A DNA stretch of 64,000 nucleotides from Spongisporangium articulatum (GCF_044465595.1 NZ_JBITLV010000004.1:310001-374000), one strand, 5' to 3'; numbered from the stretch's first letter, positions 26,408-35,295 are shown. The notes: generated by a model from the sequence alone, not told the origin. A program made the numbers and translations.

Positions 26408-27345
26408 ATGACGGGCACCGGCCCCAGCTGGGTCGCACTGAGACGCCCGCGGGCCAGCGCACGGTCGTACCGGCGCAGCCACGGCTCCTGATGGTGGTGG
26501 TCGGCCATCGTGAACCGGACGACCTCGATCTGCAGGTCGCGGATGTCGTCCTCCCGCAGCTTCTCTTTCCACACCGCCGGGAACTCGCCGTACTTGATCC
26601 TGCCGTCGGCCTCCAGCACGAGCCGGTTCGCCCGGTCGAGCAGGTCGACGCGAACCCAGCCGCGGGCCGTGCGCAACCAGCCTTGCGGCTCAGTCTGAGG
26701 CCGTCCGGCGAGCAGGAGGTCCGCCCGTCCCAGGGATTCGAGTGGCGATTCCGGGCTCGAACGTGCGTGTTCCACGACCCACCGCGCCTTGGTGAGCCCC
26801 TCCGCCCGAGGGGCATCAGTCAGCTCGGCCACGAGTTGTGCGTGGTCGACCAGGCCCGCGTGCAGGGCGGCGTCGGCGACGGCCAGTCCCCAGGGGCGGT
26901 CGAGGCACCGTGCGCAGTCGACGACCGTCCGTTCCGGGGTGGTGATCACGAGGGGGCCCACCCGTCGGGCCCGGGTCACCGTCAACCGGCGCCAGAGGAC
27001 ACCGGAGCGGTTGCCCTTGCGGTGCGTACTCATCAGGGTGGGTGTGCCGAGGTCCGGCAGGGGCAGGCCGAGAACCACTGCCGCGCTCGGACCGCAGACG
27101 ATCGATCCACGCGAACGCCGTTGCGCCGCGAGAAGGATCAGCAGGTGACGTGCCCGTGGCGAAGAGCTCTCCCAGCGGCCCGCCGGGGTGTAACACCCCG
27201 CCGCGACACGATGCAACCGCCCTGACTCGGCCGCCCATCGAAGAGCCGATGCGTTGATGCCGTGCGCCGCGGCGTCGGCGAGGGTGATGAGCCCGTGGTG
27301 GGCATCAGCCAGGGCCTGCAGGGCGGCGTGGTCGCAACGGCGCAC
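26383..27345 (-). CDS. AbiEi-type HTH / DUF559 (Vsr-like nuclease fold) protein, copy 1
   Basis: 320 residues. The N-terminal ~50 residues (HHGLITLADAAAHGINASALRWAAESGRLHRVAAGCYTPAG) form the winged-helix seen in AbiEi antitoxins. A middle domain contains ITTPERTVVDCARCLDRPWGLAVADAALHAG. The C-terminal ~90 residues are DUF559-like: ESLGRADLLLAG, VRVDLLDRANRLVLEADG and FTMADHHH, with the acidic D...E.D pattern of Vsr-type endonucleases. No AbiEii toxin gene is adjacent. The gene sits in a 17-bp-tight slot between two convergent genes, and its end is encoded by the flanking palindrome. Confidence 0.85.
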   Translation of the reverse strand: MRRCDHAALQALADAHHGLITLADAAAHGINASALRWAAESGRLHRVAAGCYTPAGRWESSSPRARHLLILLAAQRRSRGSIVCGPSAAVVLGLPLPDLGTPTLMSTHRKGNRSGVLWRRLTVTRARRVGPLVITTPERTVVDCARCLDRPWGLAVADAALHAGLVDHAQLVAELTDAPRAEGLTKARWVVEHARSSPESPLESLGRADLLLAGRPQTEPQGWLRTARGWVRVDLLDRANRLVLEADGRIKYGEFPAVWKEKLREDDIRDLQIEVVRFTMADHHHQEPWLRRYDRALARGRLSATQLGPVPVMVPPFRLP

Positions 27346-27400
27346 CCGGTAAAGCGTTCCGTACTCGCGGACGCTCCGTCGGATTTGTCCACAGGGGTGC

Positions 27401-27467
27401 AGGTGTCCCCGAAAGTGTCGTCACGACGTTCGATTCTGCCCCTGTGACAACCGATTCGGGGACACCT
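27401..27467. repeat. Palindrome b of unit 1, upstream of the DUF559 gene
   Basis: The arms 27401-27424 and 27444-27467 match at 20 of 24 positions, the outer 13 (AGGTGTCCCCGAA / TTCGGGGACACCT) being exact; the loop is 19 nt. Read on the minus strand, the right arm shares GTCCCCGAATCGGTTG with the left arm of the palindrome at 26345. It lies 18 bp from the stop of the monooxygenase-like gene. Confidence 0.88.
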
Positions 27468-27484
27468 TCCAGGTCGCGAGAGGT

Positions 27485-27784
27485 TCAGGGGGTGTCGAGG
27501 TAGTTGACCAGGACGGCGCCCTCGCGCGCGTCCAGCGGGGTCGCCACGAAGGGAGACAGGCGCTCGCCGACCCACGACTTCGCGCGGGCGTTGGCCTCCG
27601 CAGCCGACTCTGCGCTCTGGAACACCCCGATGCTGGTGATCTCGTCGTCGCCGAGGTCGACGAGCGTGTAGGAGACGAAGCCCGGGACGTCGTCGAGCAG
27701 CGGCATGTATTCGGCCTGGATCAGTGCGGCCACCTCCGCGGCCGACCCGGGGTTGACCTTCAGCTTGCGGTACGTGGCGAACAT
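27485..27784 (-). CDS. Antibiotic biosynthesis monooxygenase (ABM) domain-like protein
   Basis: 99 residues in the ferredoxin-like dimeric alpha+beta barrel pattern: MFATYRKLKVNPGSAAEVAALIQAEYMPLLDDVPGFVSYTLVDLGDDEITSIGVFQSAESAAEANARAKSWV is the normal ABM/Dabb order of strands and helices. Family members are monooxygenases or small-molecule binding proteins; no specific role can be assigned. It is divergently arranged with a secreted protein gene. Confidence 0.75.
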   Translation of the reverse strand: MFATYRKLKVNPGSAAEVAALIQAEYMPLLDDVPGFVSYTLVDLGDDEITSIGVFQSAESAAEANARAKSWVGERLSPFVATPLDAREGAVLVNYLDTP

Positions 27785-27943
27785 CGGTGTTTCCCCTCGT
27801 CGACGACTGGCCGGGGCCGGCCCGGTTCACCCGAATCATGCAGTACGAGTCCACCCATGCTCGGGCAATCCCCGAAAATAGGGTGAAGGGGCTGCTCCGG
27901 GGTGCTCTTGCCAGCAGCACCCGGGGCCTGTTCGGGTGGGCGG

Positions 27944-28732
27944 ATGCGCATCTCGACGAAGAGCCTCGCCGCCGTCGGCGTCGCCGTGCTGCTGGGGGCG
28001 GGCGCCGCGGCGACCCCCGCGCAGGCGGCGTTCTCACCGGTGCCGCTCGACCTGCGGGCCCTCACCCTGTCGGCCACCAGCCAGAACGTCACCACCGCGG
28101 TGGCCCCCATCACCGTCACCGTGACGTTCGGGCCGAACCCCGCGGGGTTCACGAAGCCCTCGGTCAACGCGTACTTCACGCAGGCGCCGAGCAGCGGTGA
28201 CCTGGCGGGCAGCGCCGACTGGGCCGGCGCCGTCGCCGACCTGACGCTGACCGCCGGGAGCGCGAGCACCACCAGTACGTGGAGGGGCACGTTCACTCCG
28301 CGCCCGGGCGCCGCCGGCACCTACCGGTTCACGGTGGAAAATCCGTACTTCGTGCCCAACGGCGGGCAGAGCCTGACCGCGGACGAGGTCGACGCCGCCG
28401 TGGGGCCGCGGGTCGTCACGACCTCCGTGACGGCCCCGCCGGCCGCCCCCACCAACCTGAAGGGCTCGACGCGGACGACGTGGTCGAGCAGCGAGCTCGG
28501 GTTCGTCACCAGCCGCACCGTGACCTGGAAGAACCCGGCGGGCAAGGCGTTGCCCAGCGGGGTGAAGGTCGTGTCGGCCAGCGCGAACTGCGGGTACATG
28601 GCCGCCGGCTACAACCCGGGCGCGCCGGTCTCGTCCTACTGGGTGGGTTCGAAGATCGGCCTGTGCACCGTGAAGTTCCAGACGGTCAACTCGGCCGGAG
28701 CCTCGCCGACGGTGAGCCTCACGTTCCTGTAG
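27944..28732 (+). CDS. Secreted protein of unknown function
   Basis: 262 residues from the ATG at 27944. There is a clear Sec signal: basic MRISTKSLAAVG, a hydrophobic core and a PAQA-A cleavage site at ~27. The mature part is Ala/Thr/Val/Pro-rich, beta-strand-like, with two Ig-like halves (VTVTFGPNPAG..., then APPAAPTNLKGSTRTTWSS...RTVTWKNPAG...). Two Cys late in the chain (NCGYM, GLCTV) could form a disulfide. The family is not recognised. Its 3' end overlaps the convergent propeller gene by 14 bp. Confidence 0.75.
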   Translation: MRISTKSLAAVGVAVLLGAGAAATPAQAAFSPVPLDLRALTLSATSQNVTTAVAPITVTVTFGPNPAGFTKPSVNAYFTQAPSSGDLAGSADWAGAVADLTLTAGSASTTSTWRGTFTPRPGAAGTYRFTVENPYFVPNGGQSLTADEVDAAVGPRVVTTSVTAPPAAPTNLKGSTRTTWSSSELGFVTSRTVTWKNPAGKALPSGVKVVSASANCGYMAAGYNPGAPVSSYWVGSKIGLCTVKFQTVNSAGASPTVSLTFL

Positions 28733-29816
28733 AGATGCTCGGCCGGTCGCCGTCGGTGATCTCCACGGGGACGTCGACCACGCGCACGAACGGGCCCAAC
28801 CCGTTGGTCGCGAAGCTGACCCGCAGCTGCCCGGCCGGTGAGTCCAGCGGGTGCACGTTCAGCGTGTAGCAGCCGCCGGCCGGGCACTGCGGCAACGGGA
28901 ACGAGGCCGCCTTCGACCACGGACCCCAGGGTCGCCGGGCCACCCACAGCAGGCCGGTGCCGTCCTGGATCCCGCCCGTGGTGTCGGTCATCACGAACAC
29001 CCCGTCACGCGGGTCGAACACGACGGCCGGGTTCTGCCCGGGCACGTCCGACCCGAAGGTCAGCGCCTCCGCCTCGTCGCGCGGCCCCCACCCCGCACCG
29101 GTCCACCAGCGGTAGGCGTCGCGCGTGGCCAGCCCGGCGGGCGTCGTCCGGGCCGAGTAGCACTTGTACTGAACGCATCTGGTGAAGTACACGAACCCGT
29201 CGGAGTACACCGGGGAGGCCACCGGACCGTCGGCCGAGGTCCAGATGTCGTCGGCCGTGCGGGTGGCCGACGCGCCGAACCCGACCTTCGAAAACCCTTG
29301 GTACGTATAGGAGTAGAGCCCACCGGCCACGAACGTGAACGAGGGCTGCGGCTGCATCTGCACCTTGTACTTCGCGTAGGCGATCAGCACGGTGCCGTCG
29401 GGCAGCGTCGTCGCGCCGGTCGGCCAGACCGCCGTGTAGTGCTGCCCCACGACCTGGTCGGCCTTCTCGGCGTCGGTTCGCGGCAGGAACTCGACGGGGG
29501 TCCCGAAGGCGTTGACGTAGGTCAGCTCCAGCCCGCCGCGCGCGGTCACCCCCGCCGACGACGTCACGAAGAACTTCGGGTCGGCCGCCAGGTGAGCGGT
29601 GTCGGCGAAGATCCACAGCGTGCGGCCGTCGCGCAGCGGTACCGAGTTGCCCTGGTCCTGCAGGACGTTGGCCAGCGGCGGGGCGGCCGCCACCTGCCGG
29701 CTGAGGGTGGGCGGGGAGAGGTCGTACTCGCGCGCCGCGATGCGCTGCAGGGCGAACGCCGCCCCGACGAACAGGACCACGACCACGACGGGCCAGACCC
29801 ACCCGCGCGACTTCAC
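28719..29816 (-). CDS. Membrane-anchored beta-propeller protein (DUF4185-like), copy 1
   Basis: 365 residues from the GTG at 29816, which overlaps the upstream stop as GTGA. One N-terminal helix (VWPVVVVVLFVGAAFALQRIA) anchors an outside domain. Repeated blade motifs are visible: DQGNSVPLRDGRTLWIFADTAH, VEFLPRTDAEK, YTAVWPTGATTLPDGTVLIAYAKY, SPVYSDGFVYFTRC, YRWWTGAGW and LLWVARRPWGPWSKA. This order resembles DUF4185/GH43-type five-bladed propellers. A carbohydrate-active role is inferred. Paralogue of the gene just upstream. Confidence 0.72.
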   Translation of the reverse strand: MKSRGWVWPVVVVVLFVGAAFALQRIAAREYDLSPPTLSRQVAAAPPLANVLQDQGNSVPLRDGRTLWIFADTAHLAADPKFFVTSSAGVTARGGLELTYVNAFGTPVEFLPRTDAEKADQVVGQHYTAVWPTGATTLPDGTVLIAYAKYKVQMQPQPSFTFVAGGLYSYTYQGFSKVGFGASATRTADDIWTSADGPVASPVYSDGFVYFTRCVQYKCYSARTTPAGLATRDAYRWWTGAGWGPRDEAEALTFGSDVPGQNPAVVFDPRDGVFVMTDTTGGIQDGTGLLWVARRPWGPWSKAASFPLPQCPAGGCYTLNVHPLDSPAGQLRVSFATNGLGPFVRVVDVPVEITDGDRPSISTGT

Positions 29817-31021
29817 CGCACGCTCACGGACGTGCGGTCGGCGGCCATCGTCACCGGGATGTCCGTGACCCGCACGTACGGCCCGATGACGGTCGAATAG
29901 CTCAGTCGCAGAAGGGTTCCCGTCGACTGGGTCGGGTGCAGGTTCAACCCGTAGCAGCCCCGCGACCCGCAGTTCGGCATCACGAACGACGCGGCTCGGG
30001 ACCACGGCCCCCAGGCTCGCGGGGCCACCCAGAGGTACCCGTACGGCGACGGGGCCCCCACCTCGGTGTCGGCCATCGCGTACCCGCCCGTGCTCAGCCG
30101 CACCACGGAGGCGTTGCCACCGGGGTGCGCACTGCCGATGGTGACGGGCGCCCGGTCGGAACGCTTGGCGCTCCAGCCGGATCCGGTCCACCAGCGGTAG
30201 GTCAGCCGGTCGGTCAGCCCCTGGGGCGTCGTCCGCAGGGAGTAGCACTTCAGGTCCTGGCACTGACTGAAGTAGACGAACCCGTCGGCGTAGACCGGTG
30301 AGCGGACCTCGCCGTCGTAGGCGGCCCACATGTCGTCGGCGATCCGGGTCGCGACCGCACCCTTGTGCAGCGCCTTGGCGCTCCTGTACCGGTACGCGAA
30401 CAGCCCCGAGCCCAGGAACTCGTACTGCTGCGACCGCACCGTGACGTTGTACTTCGCGTAGGCGATGATCACCCGCCCGTCCGGCAGCAGCGTCGAGCCG
30501 ACGGGCCACACCGCGGTGTACCGCACCCCGTCCCGGCTGCCCTTGTGCTCGCGCTTGGTACGCGGCAGGAACTCGGTGGGCACCCCGCCGTGCGTGGCGT
30601 AGCTGAGCACGCGCCCGCCGGGTTCGGTGGTGGCCACCGACGACGTCACGAAGAACGAGGGGGAGCGGTCCTTCTGGAAGGTGTCGGCGAAGATCCACAG
30701 GGTGCGGCCGTCGGGCAGCGCGATGCTCGAACCCTGGTCCTGGCTGACCTTGTTCAGCGGCGCCTTCGCGCGCAACTGCTCGCCCGCCGCCGGCGTGCGG
30801 GAGCGGCTGGTCGAGGCCTTCCGGTCGGACGCCGCCGGCTTGGCCACCGGGGTGCCCGCGGCCTCCGCAGGGGTCGAGGAGGGGACCCCGCCGACCAGGC
30901 GCGAGACCACGAGGAAGGCGAGGACGCCGGCGATCAGCGAGACACCCGTGATCAGCGCCGAGCGCGCGGGCGAGCGCGGCGGCGGCTTCTGCGTGCGAGC
31001 GGCCTGGCGGGGATGGCGCAC
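29813..31021 (-). CDS. Membrane-anchored beta-propeller protein (DUF4185-like), copy 2
   Basis: 402 residues; a basic cytoplasmic tail, one helix (ALITGVSLIAGVLAFLVVSRLVG), a Ser/Pro/Ala-rich stalk, then a propeller domain colinear with the next gene: DQGSSIALPDGRTLWIFADTF, TEFLPRTKRE, YTAVWPVGSTLLPDGRVIIAYAKYN, SPVYADGFVYFSQC, YRWWTGSGW and YLWVAPRAWGPWSRAASFVMPNC. The two genes arose by tandem duplication and are translationally coupled. Conserved Cys pairs (CQDLKCYS; NCGSRGCYG) suggest disulfides outside the cell. Confidence 0.72.
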   Translation of the reverse strand: MRHPRQAARTQKPPPRSPARSALITGVSLIAGVLAFLVVSRLVGGVPSSTPAEAAGTPVAKPAASDRKASTSRSRTPAAGEQLRAKAPLNKVSQDQGSSIALPDGRTLWIFADTFQKDRSPSFFVTSSVATTEPGGRVLSYATHGGVPTEFLPRTKREHKGSRDGVRYTAVWPVGSTLLPDGRVIIAYAKYNVTVRSQQYEFLGSGLFAYRYRSAKALHKGAVATRIADDMWAAYDGEVRSPVYADGFVYFSQCQDLKCYSLRTTPQGLTDRLTYRWWTGSGWSAKRSDRAPVTIGSAHPGGNASVVRLSTGGYAMADTEVGAPSPYGYLWVAPRAWGPWSRAASFVMPNCGSRGCYGLNLHPTQSTGTLLRLSYSTVIGPYVRVTDIPVTMAADRTSVSVR

Positions 31022-31164
31022 TCAGACCTCGCTGCTCGGGGTCGATCCGTCCGGGGGTGATCCGTCCGGGGCCGAAACGGGCATGCCGGACTGTACCGGG
31101 CCCTGTCCACAGGTCCGGAAGTCGTCCCGATGTTTGTCACACGCAGGACCTAGGCTTGGTGACG

Positions 31165-33564
31165 ATGAGCATCCATCCCCTCCCCGCGCTGGCCCCGGCC
31201 CCGGTCGACCGGCTCGATGTGGACGTCGACGAGATCGAGCCGAAGAGGACCAACCGCTACGGCATCGACTCCGACGCGCTGCTGGAGGGGCTGAACCCGC
31301 AGCAGCGGGCCGCCGTGCTGCACTCCGGGTCGCCGCTGCTGGTGGTCGCCGGCGCCGGGTCCGGCAAGACGCGGGTGCTGACCCACCGCATCGGCTGGTT
31401 GCTGGCCGAGCGGGGGGTGCACTGGGGGCAGATCCTGGCCATCACGTTCACCAACAAGGCCGCCGCCGAGATGCGCGAGCGGGTGGCCGGCATGGTCGGC
31501 CCGGTCGCCGAGCGGATGTGGGTGTCGACGTTCCACTCCTCGTGCGTGCGCATCCTGCGGCGCGAGGCGGGCCGGGTGGGGATGCGCTCGAACTTCTCGA
31601 TCTACGACGCGGCCGACTCGCAGCGGCTGATGGCCCTGGTCTGCCGCGAGCTCGACCTCGACCCGAAGCGGTTCCCCCCGCGGGCGTTCCTGGCCCAGGT
31701 CAGCAACCTGAAGAACGAGCTGGTCGACGAGGAGACCTACGCCTCGCAGGTGAACGCCGAGGGCACCGACAAGGAGCGCAAGCTCGCCGAGGCCTACACG
31801 CAGTACCAGCAGCGGTTGCGGCAGGCCAGCGCGCTCGACTTCGACGACATCATCATGACGACCGTGAACATCCTGCAGGCCTTCCCGGAGGTGGCGCAGG
31901 GATACCGCGAGCGGTTCCGGCACGTCCTCGTCGACGAGTACCAGGACACGAACCACGCGCAGTACGTGCTCATCCGCGAACTGGTCGGGGTGGGGGACGA
32001 CGGGGGTGCGGGTCTCGGGCTGGGCGTGGGTCCGCAGGGCATCAGCGAGCTGACCGTCGTGGGCGACGCCGACCAGTCGATCTACGCGTTCCGCGGTGCG
32101 TCCATCCGCAACATCGTCGAGTTCGAGACGGACTACCCGCAGGCCGCCGTGATCATGCTGGAGCAGAACTACCGCTCCACGCAGACCATCCTGTCGGCGG
32201 CCAACGCGGTGATCGAGCGGAACCCCGACCGCAAGCCGAAGAAGTTGTGGACCGACGGGTCCATGGGGGAGCCGATCGTCGGGTACGTCGCAGACGACGA
32301 GCACGACGAGGCGGCCTTCGTCGCCGAGGAGGTCGACCGGCTCGTCAAGCAGCACGGCCAGCGGCCGGGGGATGTGGCCGTCTTCTACCGGACGAACGCG
32401 CAGTCCCGGGCCCTGGAGGAGGTCTTCGTCCGGGCCGGGCTGCCGTACAAGGTGGTCGGTGGCACCCGGTTCTACGAGCGCCGCGAGGTGAAGGACGCGC
32501 TGGCCTACCTGCGGGTGCTGGTCAACCCCGACGACGTGATCAACCTGCGGCGCATCCTGAACGTGCCCAAGCGCGGCATCGGCGACCGAGCGGAGGCCGT
32601 GGTGGCGGCGCTCGCCGACCGGGAGCGCATCCCGTTCGGCGCGGCACTGCGCCGGGCCGAGGAGGCGCCGGGCATCGCGACCCGCTCGGTGTCGTCGATC
32701 CGCGCGTTCACCGACCTGCTCGACGGGCTGGCCGTACTGGTCGAGGGCGGGTCGGGCGTGGGCACCGTGCTGGAGGCCGTGCTCGAGCAGACCGGCTACC
32801 TGGCCGAGCTGCGGGCCAGCCACGACCCGCAGGACGAGTCGCGGGTCGAGAACCTGGCCGAGCTGGTGGCCGTCGCGCAGGAGTACGACCGGACGACGCC
32901 CGAGGGCACCGTGCGCGACTTCCTCGAGCAGGTGTCGCTGGTGGCGGACGCCGACGAGATCCCCGACGAGGACGTGGCCGACGGCGCCGACGAGGGCGAG
33001 CGGGAGGACCCGGGCGTCGTCACGCTGATGACCCTGCACACCGCGAAGGGCCTGGAGTTCCCGGTCGTGTTCCTCACCGGGATGGAGGAGGGCACGTTCC
33101 CGCACATGCGCGCGCTCGAGGCGCTGCGTTCGGGCAACGTGAAGGAGCTGGCCGAGGAGCGGCGGCTCGCGTACGTGGGGCTGACCCGGGCCCGGGAGCG
33201 GCTGTACCTGTCCCGGGCCGCGGTGCGCAGCGCGTGGGGGCAGCCGAACTACTCGCCGGCCAGCCGGTTCCTGGAGGAGATCCCACCGACGCTGGTCACC
33301 TGGCGACGTAGCGAGACGACGGCGATGCGTCCGTCGTCCACGCCCGCGGTGGCCCGCCTGGCGCAGCGGCCGGGGGTGAAGTCGCCGGGCAACCGGGAGG
33401 TGATCCACCTGGAGCCGGGCGACAAGGTGACGCACGACGCGTTCGGCCTCGGCACCGTGGTGGGGGTGGCCGGGTCCGGTGACAAGGCGGTCGCGACGGT
33501 GGACTTCCGGGACCAGGGCGAGAAGCGGCTGCTGCTGCGCTACGCCCCCGTCGAGAAGCTGTAG
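31165..33564 (+). CDS. pcrA: UvrD/PcrA family 3'-5' DNA helicase
   Basis: 799 residues with all superfamily 1 motifs: Q-motif GLNPQQRAAV, Walker A GAGSGKTR (63-70), motif Ia TFTNKAAAEMRER, motif II VDEYQDTN (256-263), motif III GDADQSIYAFRGA, motif IV EQNYRSTQTI, motif V MTLHTAKGLEFPVVF and motif VI YVGLTRARERLYL. The C-terminal ~60 residues form the Tudor-like RNA polymerase-binding domain (PGDKVTHDAFGLGTVVGV). It acts in repair and replication-transcription conflicts. TAGGCT at 31151-31156 is eight bases before the ATG; the GTG at 31159 is an alternative start. Confidence 0.97.
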   Translation: MSIHPLPALAPAPVDRLDVDVDEIEPKRTNRYGIDSDALLEGLNPQQRAAVLHSGSPLLVVAGAGSGKTRVLTHRIGWLLAERGVHWGQILAITFTNKAAAEMRERVAGMVGPVAERMWVSTFHSSCVRILRREAGRVGMRSNFSIYDAADSQRLMALVCRELDLDPKRFPPRAFLAQVSNLKNELVDEETYASQVNAEGTDKERKLAEAYTQYQQRLRQASALDFDDIIMTTVNILQAFPEVAQGYRERFRHVLVDEYQDTNHAQYVLIRELVGVGDDGGAGLGLGVGPQGISELTVVGDADQSIYAFRGASIRNIVEFETDYPQAAVIMLEQNYRSTQTILSAANAVIERNPDRKPKKLWTDGSMGEPIVGYVADDEHDEAAFVAEEVDRLVKQHGQRPGDVAVFYRTNAQSRALEEVFVRAGLPYKVVGGTRFYERREVKDALAYLRVLVNPDDVINLRRILNVPKRGIGDRAEAVVAALADRERIPFGAALRRAEEAPGIATRSVSSIRAFTDLLDGLAVLVEGGSGVGTVLEAVLEQTGYLAELRASHDPQDESRVENLAELVAVAQEYDRTTPEGTVRDFLEQVSLVADADEIPDEDVADGADEGEREDPGVVTLMTLHTAKGLEFPVVFLTGMEEGTFPHMRALEALRSGNVKELAEERRLAYVGLTRARERLYLSRAAVRSAWGQPNYSPASRFLEEIPPTLVTWRRSETTAMRPSSTPAVARLAQRPGVKSPGNREVIHLEPGDKVTHDAFGLGTVVGVAGSGDKAVATVDFRDQGEKRLLLRYAPVEKL

Positions 33565-33587
33565 GACACCAGCCCCCGACAGTGCTG

Positions 33588-33627
33588 GGCCCCGGCCGCG
33601 AAGCGCAGAGGCTTCGCGACCGGGGCC
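33588..33627. terminator. Terminator hairpin between pcrA and the convergent MFS gene
   Basis: The 17-bp arms (33588-33604 and 33611-33627; GGCCCCGG...CCGGGGCC ends) have one mismatch and a 6-nt loop. It stands between convergent genes, 24 bp after the pcrA stop and 14 bp from the MFS stop, so it is probably a bidirectional terminator despite lacking a T-run. Confidence 0.8.
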
Positions 33628-33640
33628 GCCGCGGCCGAAC

Positions 33641-35191
33641 TCAGACGGGAACGGCCCCGTCGGCGGGGACGTCCTCCTTCTTCGCGTTGATCAGCAGCAC
33701 GGCGAGCAACAGGCCGGCGCCCAGCAGGCCGGTGGCCCACCAGAACGCGTGGTGGTACCCGTTGAGCAGCGCGAACGGCGTGAGCTGGGCTGCGTTCGCC
33801 GGGTTGGTGAGGTTGGCCGCGAAGTACCCGGTCACACCGGAGGCGAAGACCGTGTTCAGCAGCGCCGTGCCGAGCGAGCCGCCGACCTGCTGTGAGCTGT
33901 TCAGCACGGCACTGGCCACGCCGGCGTCGTGGCCGCCGACCCCGACCAGCGCCACGCTGGAGACCGGGATGAACACGTTCGCCATGCCGATGCTCATCAG
34001 CAGCTCCGCCGGCAGGGCGACCTTCCAGTACGAGCTGTCCTGCTCCAGCCGGGTCAGCAGCGCCATGCCGGCGACCGCCATCACCAGGCCGACGAGCATG
34101 AGCGGGCGCGGCCCCACGCGAGGCAGCAGCTGGGCCACGATGCCGGCGGTGAAGATGATCCCGCCGCTGAACGGCAGGAACGCGACGCCCGACCGCAACG
34201 GCGTGTAGCCCAGGTTGATCTGGAAGTAGTAGGCCAGGAACAGGAACATGCCGAACAGCCCCGCGCCGACGAACAGGAAGATCAGGAAGGCGCCCCCGCG
34301 GTTGCGGTCGAGGACGACGCGCAGCGGCAGCAGCGGGTTGGCTATCCGGCGCTCCCAGAGCACGAAGCCGACGAGCAGCACGACCGCGATCACCAGGAAG
34401 GTGATGGTCGAGGTGGCCAGCCAGCCCTGGACCGCGGTGTCGTTCGGGTTGTCGGGGTTCTTGGCCTTGGCGGCCTCGGTGAACCCGTAGACCAGGCTGA
34501 CCAGGCCGAGCGTGGACAGGAGCGCGCCGACCACGTCGTACTTGGTGTTGCCGTGGGCCTTGCTCTCGTGCACGACGGGCAGCGCGGCGGCCGCGGCGGC
34601 CAGCGCGATCGGCACGTTCACCCCGAGGCACCAGCGCCACGAGGCGTACTCGGTGAGCAGACCGCCGAGGATCAGCCCGATCGCGGCGCCACCACCGGAG
34701 ATGGCCCCGAAGACGCCGAATGCGGTGGCCCGCTCCTTCGGCTCGACGAACGTCACCGTGATCAGGGAGAGGGCCGCGGGGGCCAGCAGCGCGGCGAACG
34801 CACCCTGCAGGGCGCGGGCCGCGAAGAGCAGTTCGGCGTTGGGGGCGAACCCGCCGATGGCCGAGGCCGCGGCGAAGCCGATCAGGCCGAGGATGAACGT
34901 GCGCTTGCGCCCGGTGTAGTCGGCGATGCGGCCTCCGAGCAGCAGGAGACCGCCGAAGGCCAGCGTGTAGGCGGTGACCACCCACTGCCGGTCGGCCGTG
35001 CTGATGCCGAGGTCGGCCTGGGCGCTGGGCAGGGCGATGGTGACGATCGACGCGTCCAGCACGATCATCAGCTGGGCGACCGCGATGATGCCCAGGGCCA
35101 GCCAACGGCGGGGGTCGGCCGAGTCCATCCCGGTGGGATGGGCGGGCTCCGGAGCGGGTTCCGCGGAGGTCTCCACGGTGGGTTCGGACAT
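33641..35191 (-). CDS. MFS drug transporter, DHA2 (14-helix) type
   Basis: 516 residues from the ATG at 35191. DHA2 hallmarks are WLALGIIAVAQLMIVLDASIVTIALPSAQ in helix 1, RQWVVTAYTLAFGGLLLLGGRIADYTGRKR (motif A) and LAPAALSLITVTF with GAISGGGAAIGLILGGLLTEYASWRWCLGVNVP (motif C). About 14 helices are predicted. It should export a drug or dye by proton antiport. A long symmetric dyad directly upstream (35202-35267) is the likely operator; no TetR or MarR gene lies next to it. Confidence 0.92.
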   Translation of the reverse strand: MSEPTVETSAEPAPEPAHPTGMDSADPRRWLALGIIAVAQLMIVLDASIVTIALPSAQADLGISTADRQWVVTAYTLAFGGLLLLGGRIADYTGRKRTFILGLIGFAAASAIGGFAPNAELLFAARALQGAFAALLAPAALSLITVTFVEPKERATAFGVFGAISGGGAAIGLILGGLLTEYASWRWCLGVNVPIALAAAAAALPVVHESKAHGNTKYDVVGALLSTLGLVSLVYGFTEAAKAKNPDNPNDTAVQGWLATSTITFLVIAVVLLVGFVLWERRIANPLLPLRVVLDRNRGGAFLIFLFVGAGLFGMFLFLAYYFQINLGYTPLRSGVAFLPFSGGIIFTAGIVAQLLPRVGPRPLMLVGLVMAVAGMALLTRLEQDSSYWKVALPAELLMSIGMANVFIPVSSVALVGVGGHDAGVASAVLNSSQQVGGSLGTALLNTVFASGVTGYFAANLTNPANAAQLTPFALLNGYHHAFWWATGLLGAGLLLAVLLINAKKEDVPADGAVPV

Positions 35192-35201
35192 GCAGGAACT
35201 C

Positions 35202-35267
35202 CAGACGGGAATGGCTTGATCGGTTGTCAGGCGCAAGCCTGACAGCGACCACCGACATTCCCGTCTG
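35202..35267. promoter_or_regulatory. 66-bp two-level dyad, probable operator of the MFS gene
   Basis: A perfect inner palindrome TGTCAGGC-gcaa-GCCTGACA (35225-35244) is flanked at exactly 11 bp on each side by a perfect outer pair, CAGACGGGAATG (35202-35213) and CATTCCCGTCTG (35256-35267). The two pairs share one centre. It begins 11 bp upstream of the MFS start and ends before the EamA stop. The arrangement suits two cooperating dimers or a looped tetramer; as a terminator for EamA it would be unusual. Confidence 0.75.
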
Positions 35268-35295
35268 CCGGGAAATTTGCGGAGCGTTCACACGA

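Noticed and set aside
26383..27345. Complete AbiE toxin-antitoxin system
   Set aside because: Only the AbiEi-type winged helix is present; no AbiEii nucleotidyltransferase toxin is encoded beside either copy, and the C-terminus is DUF559 instead.
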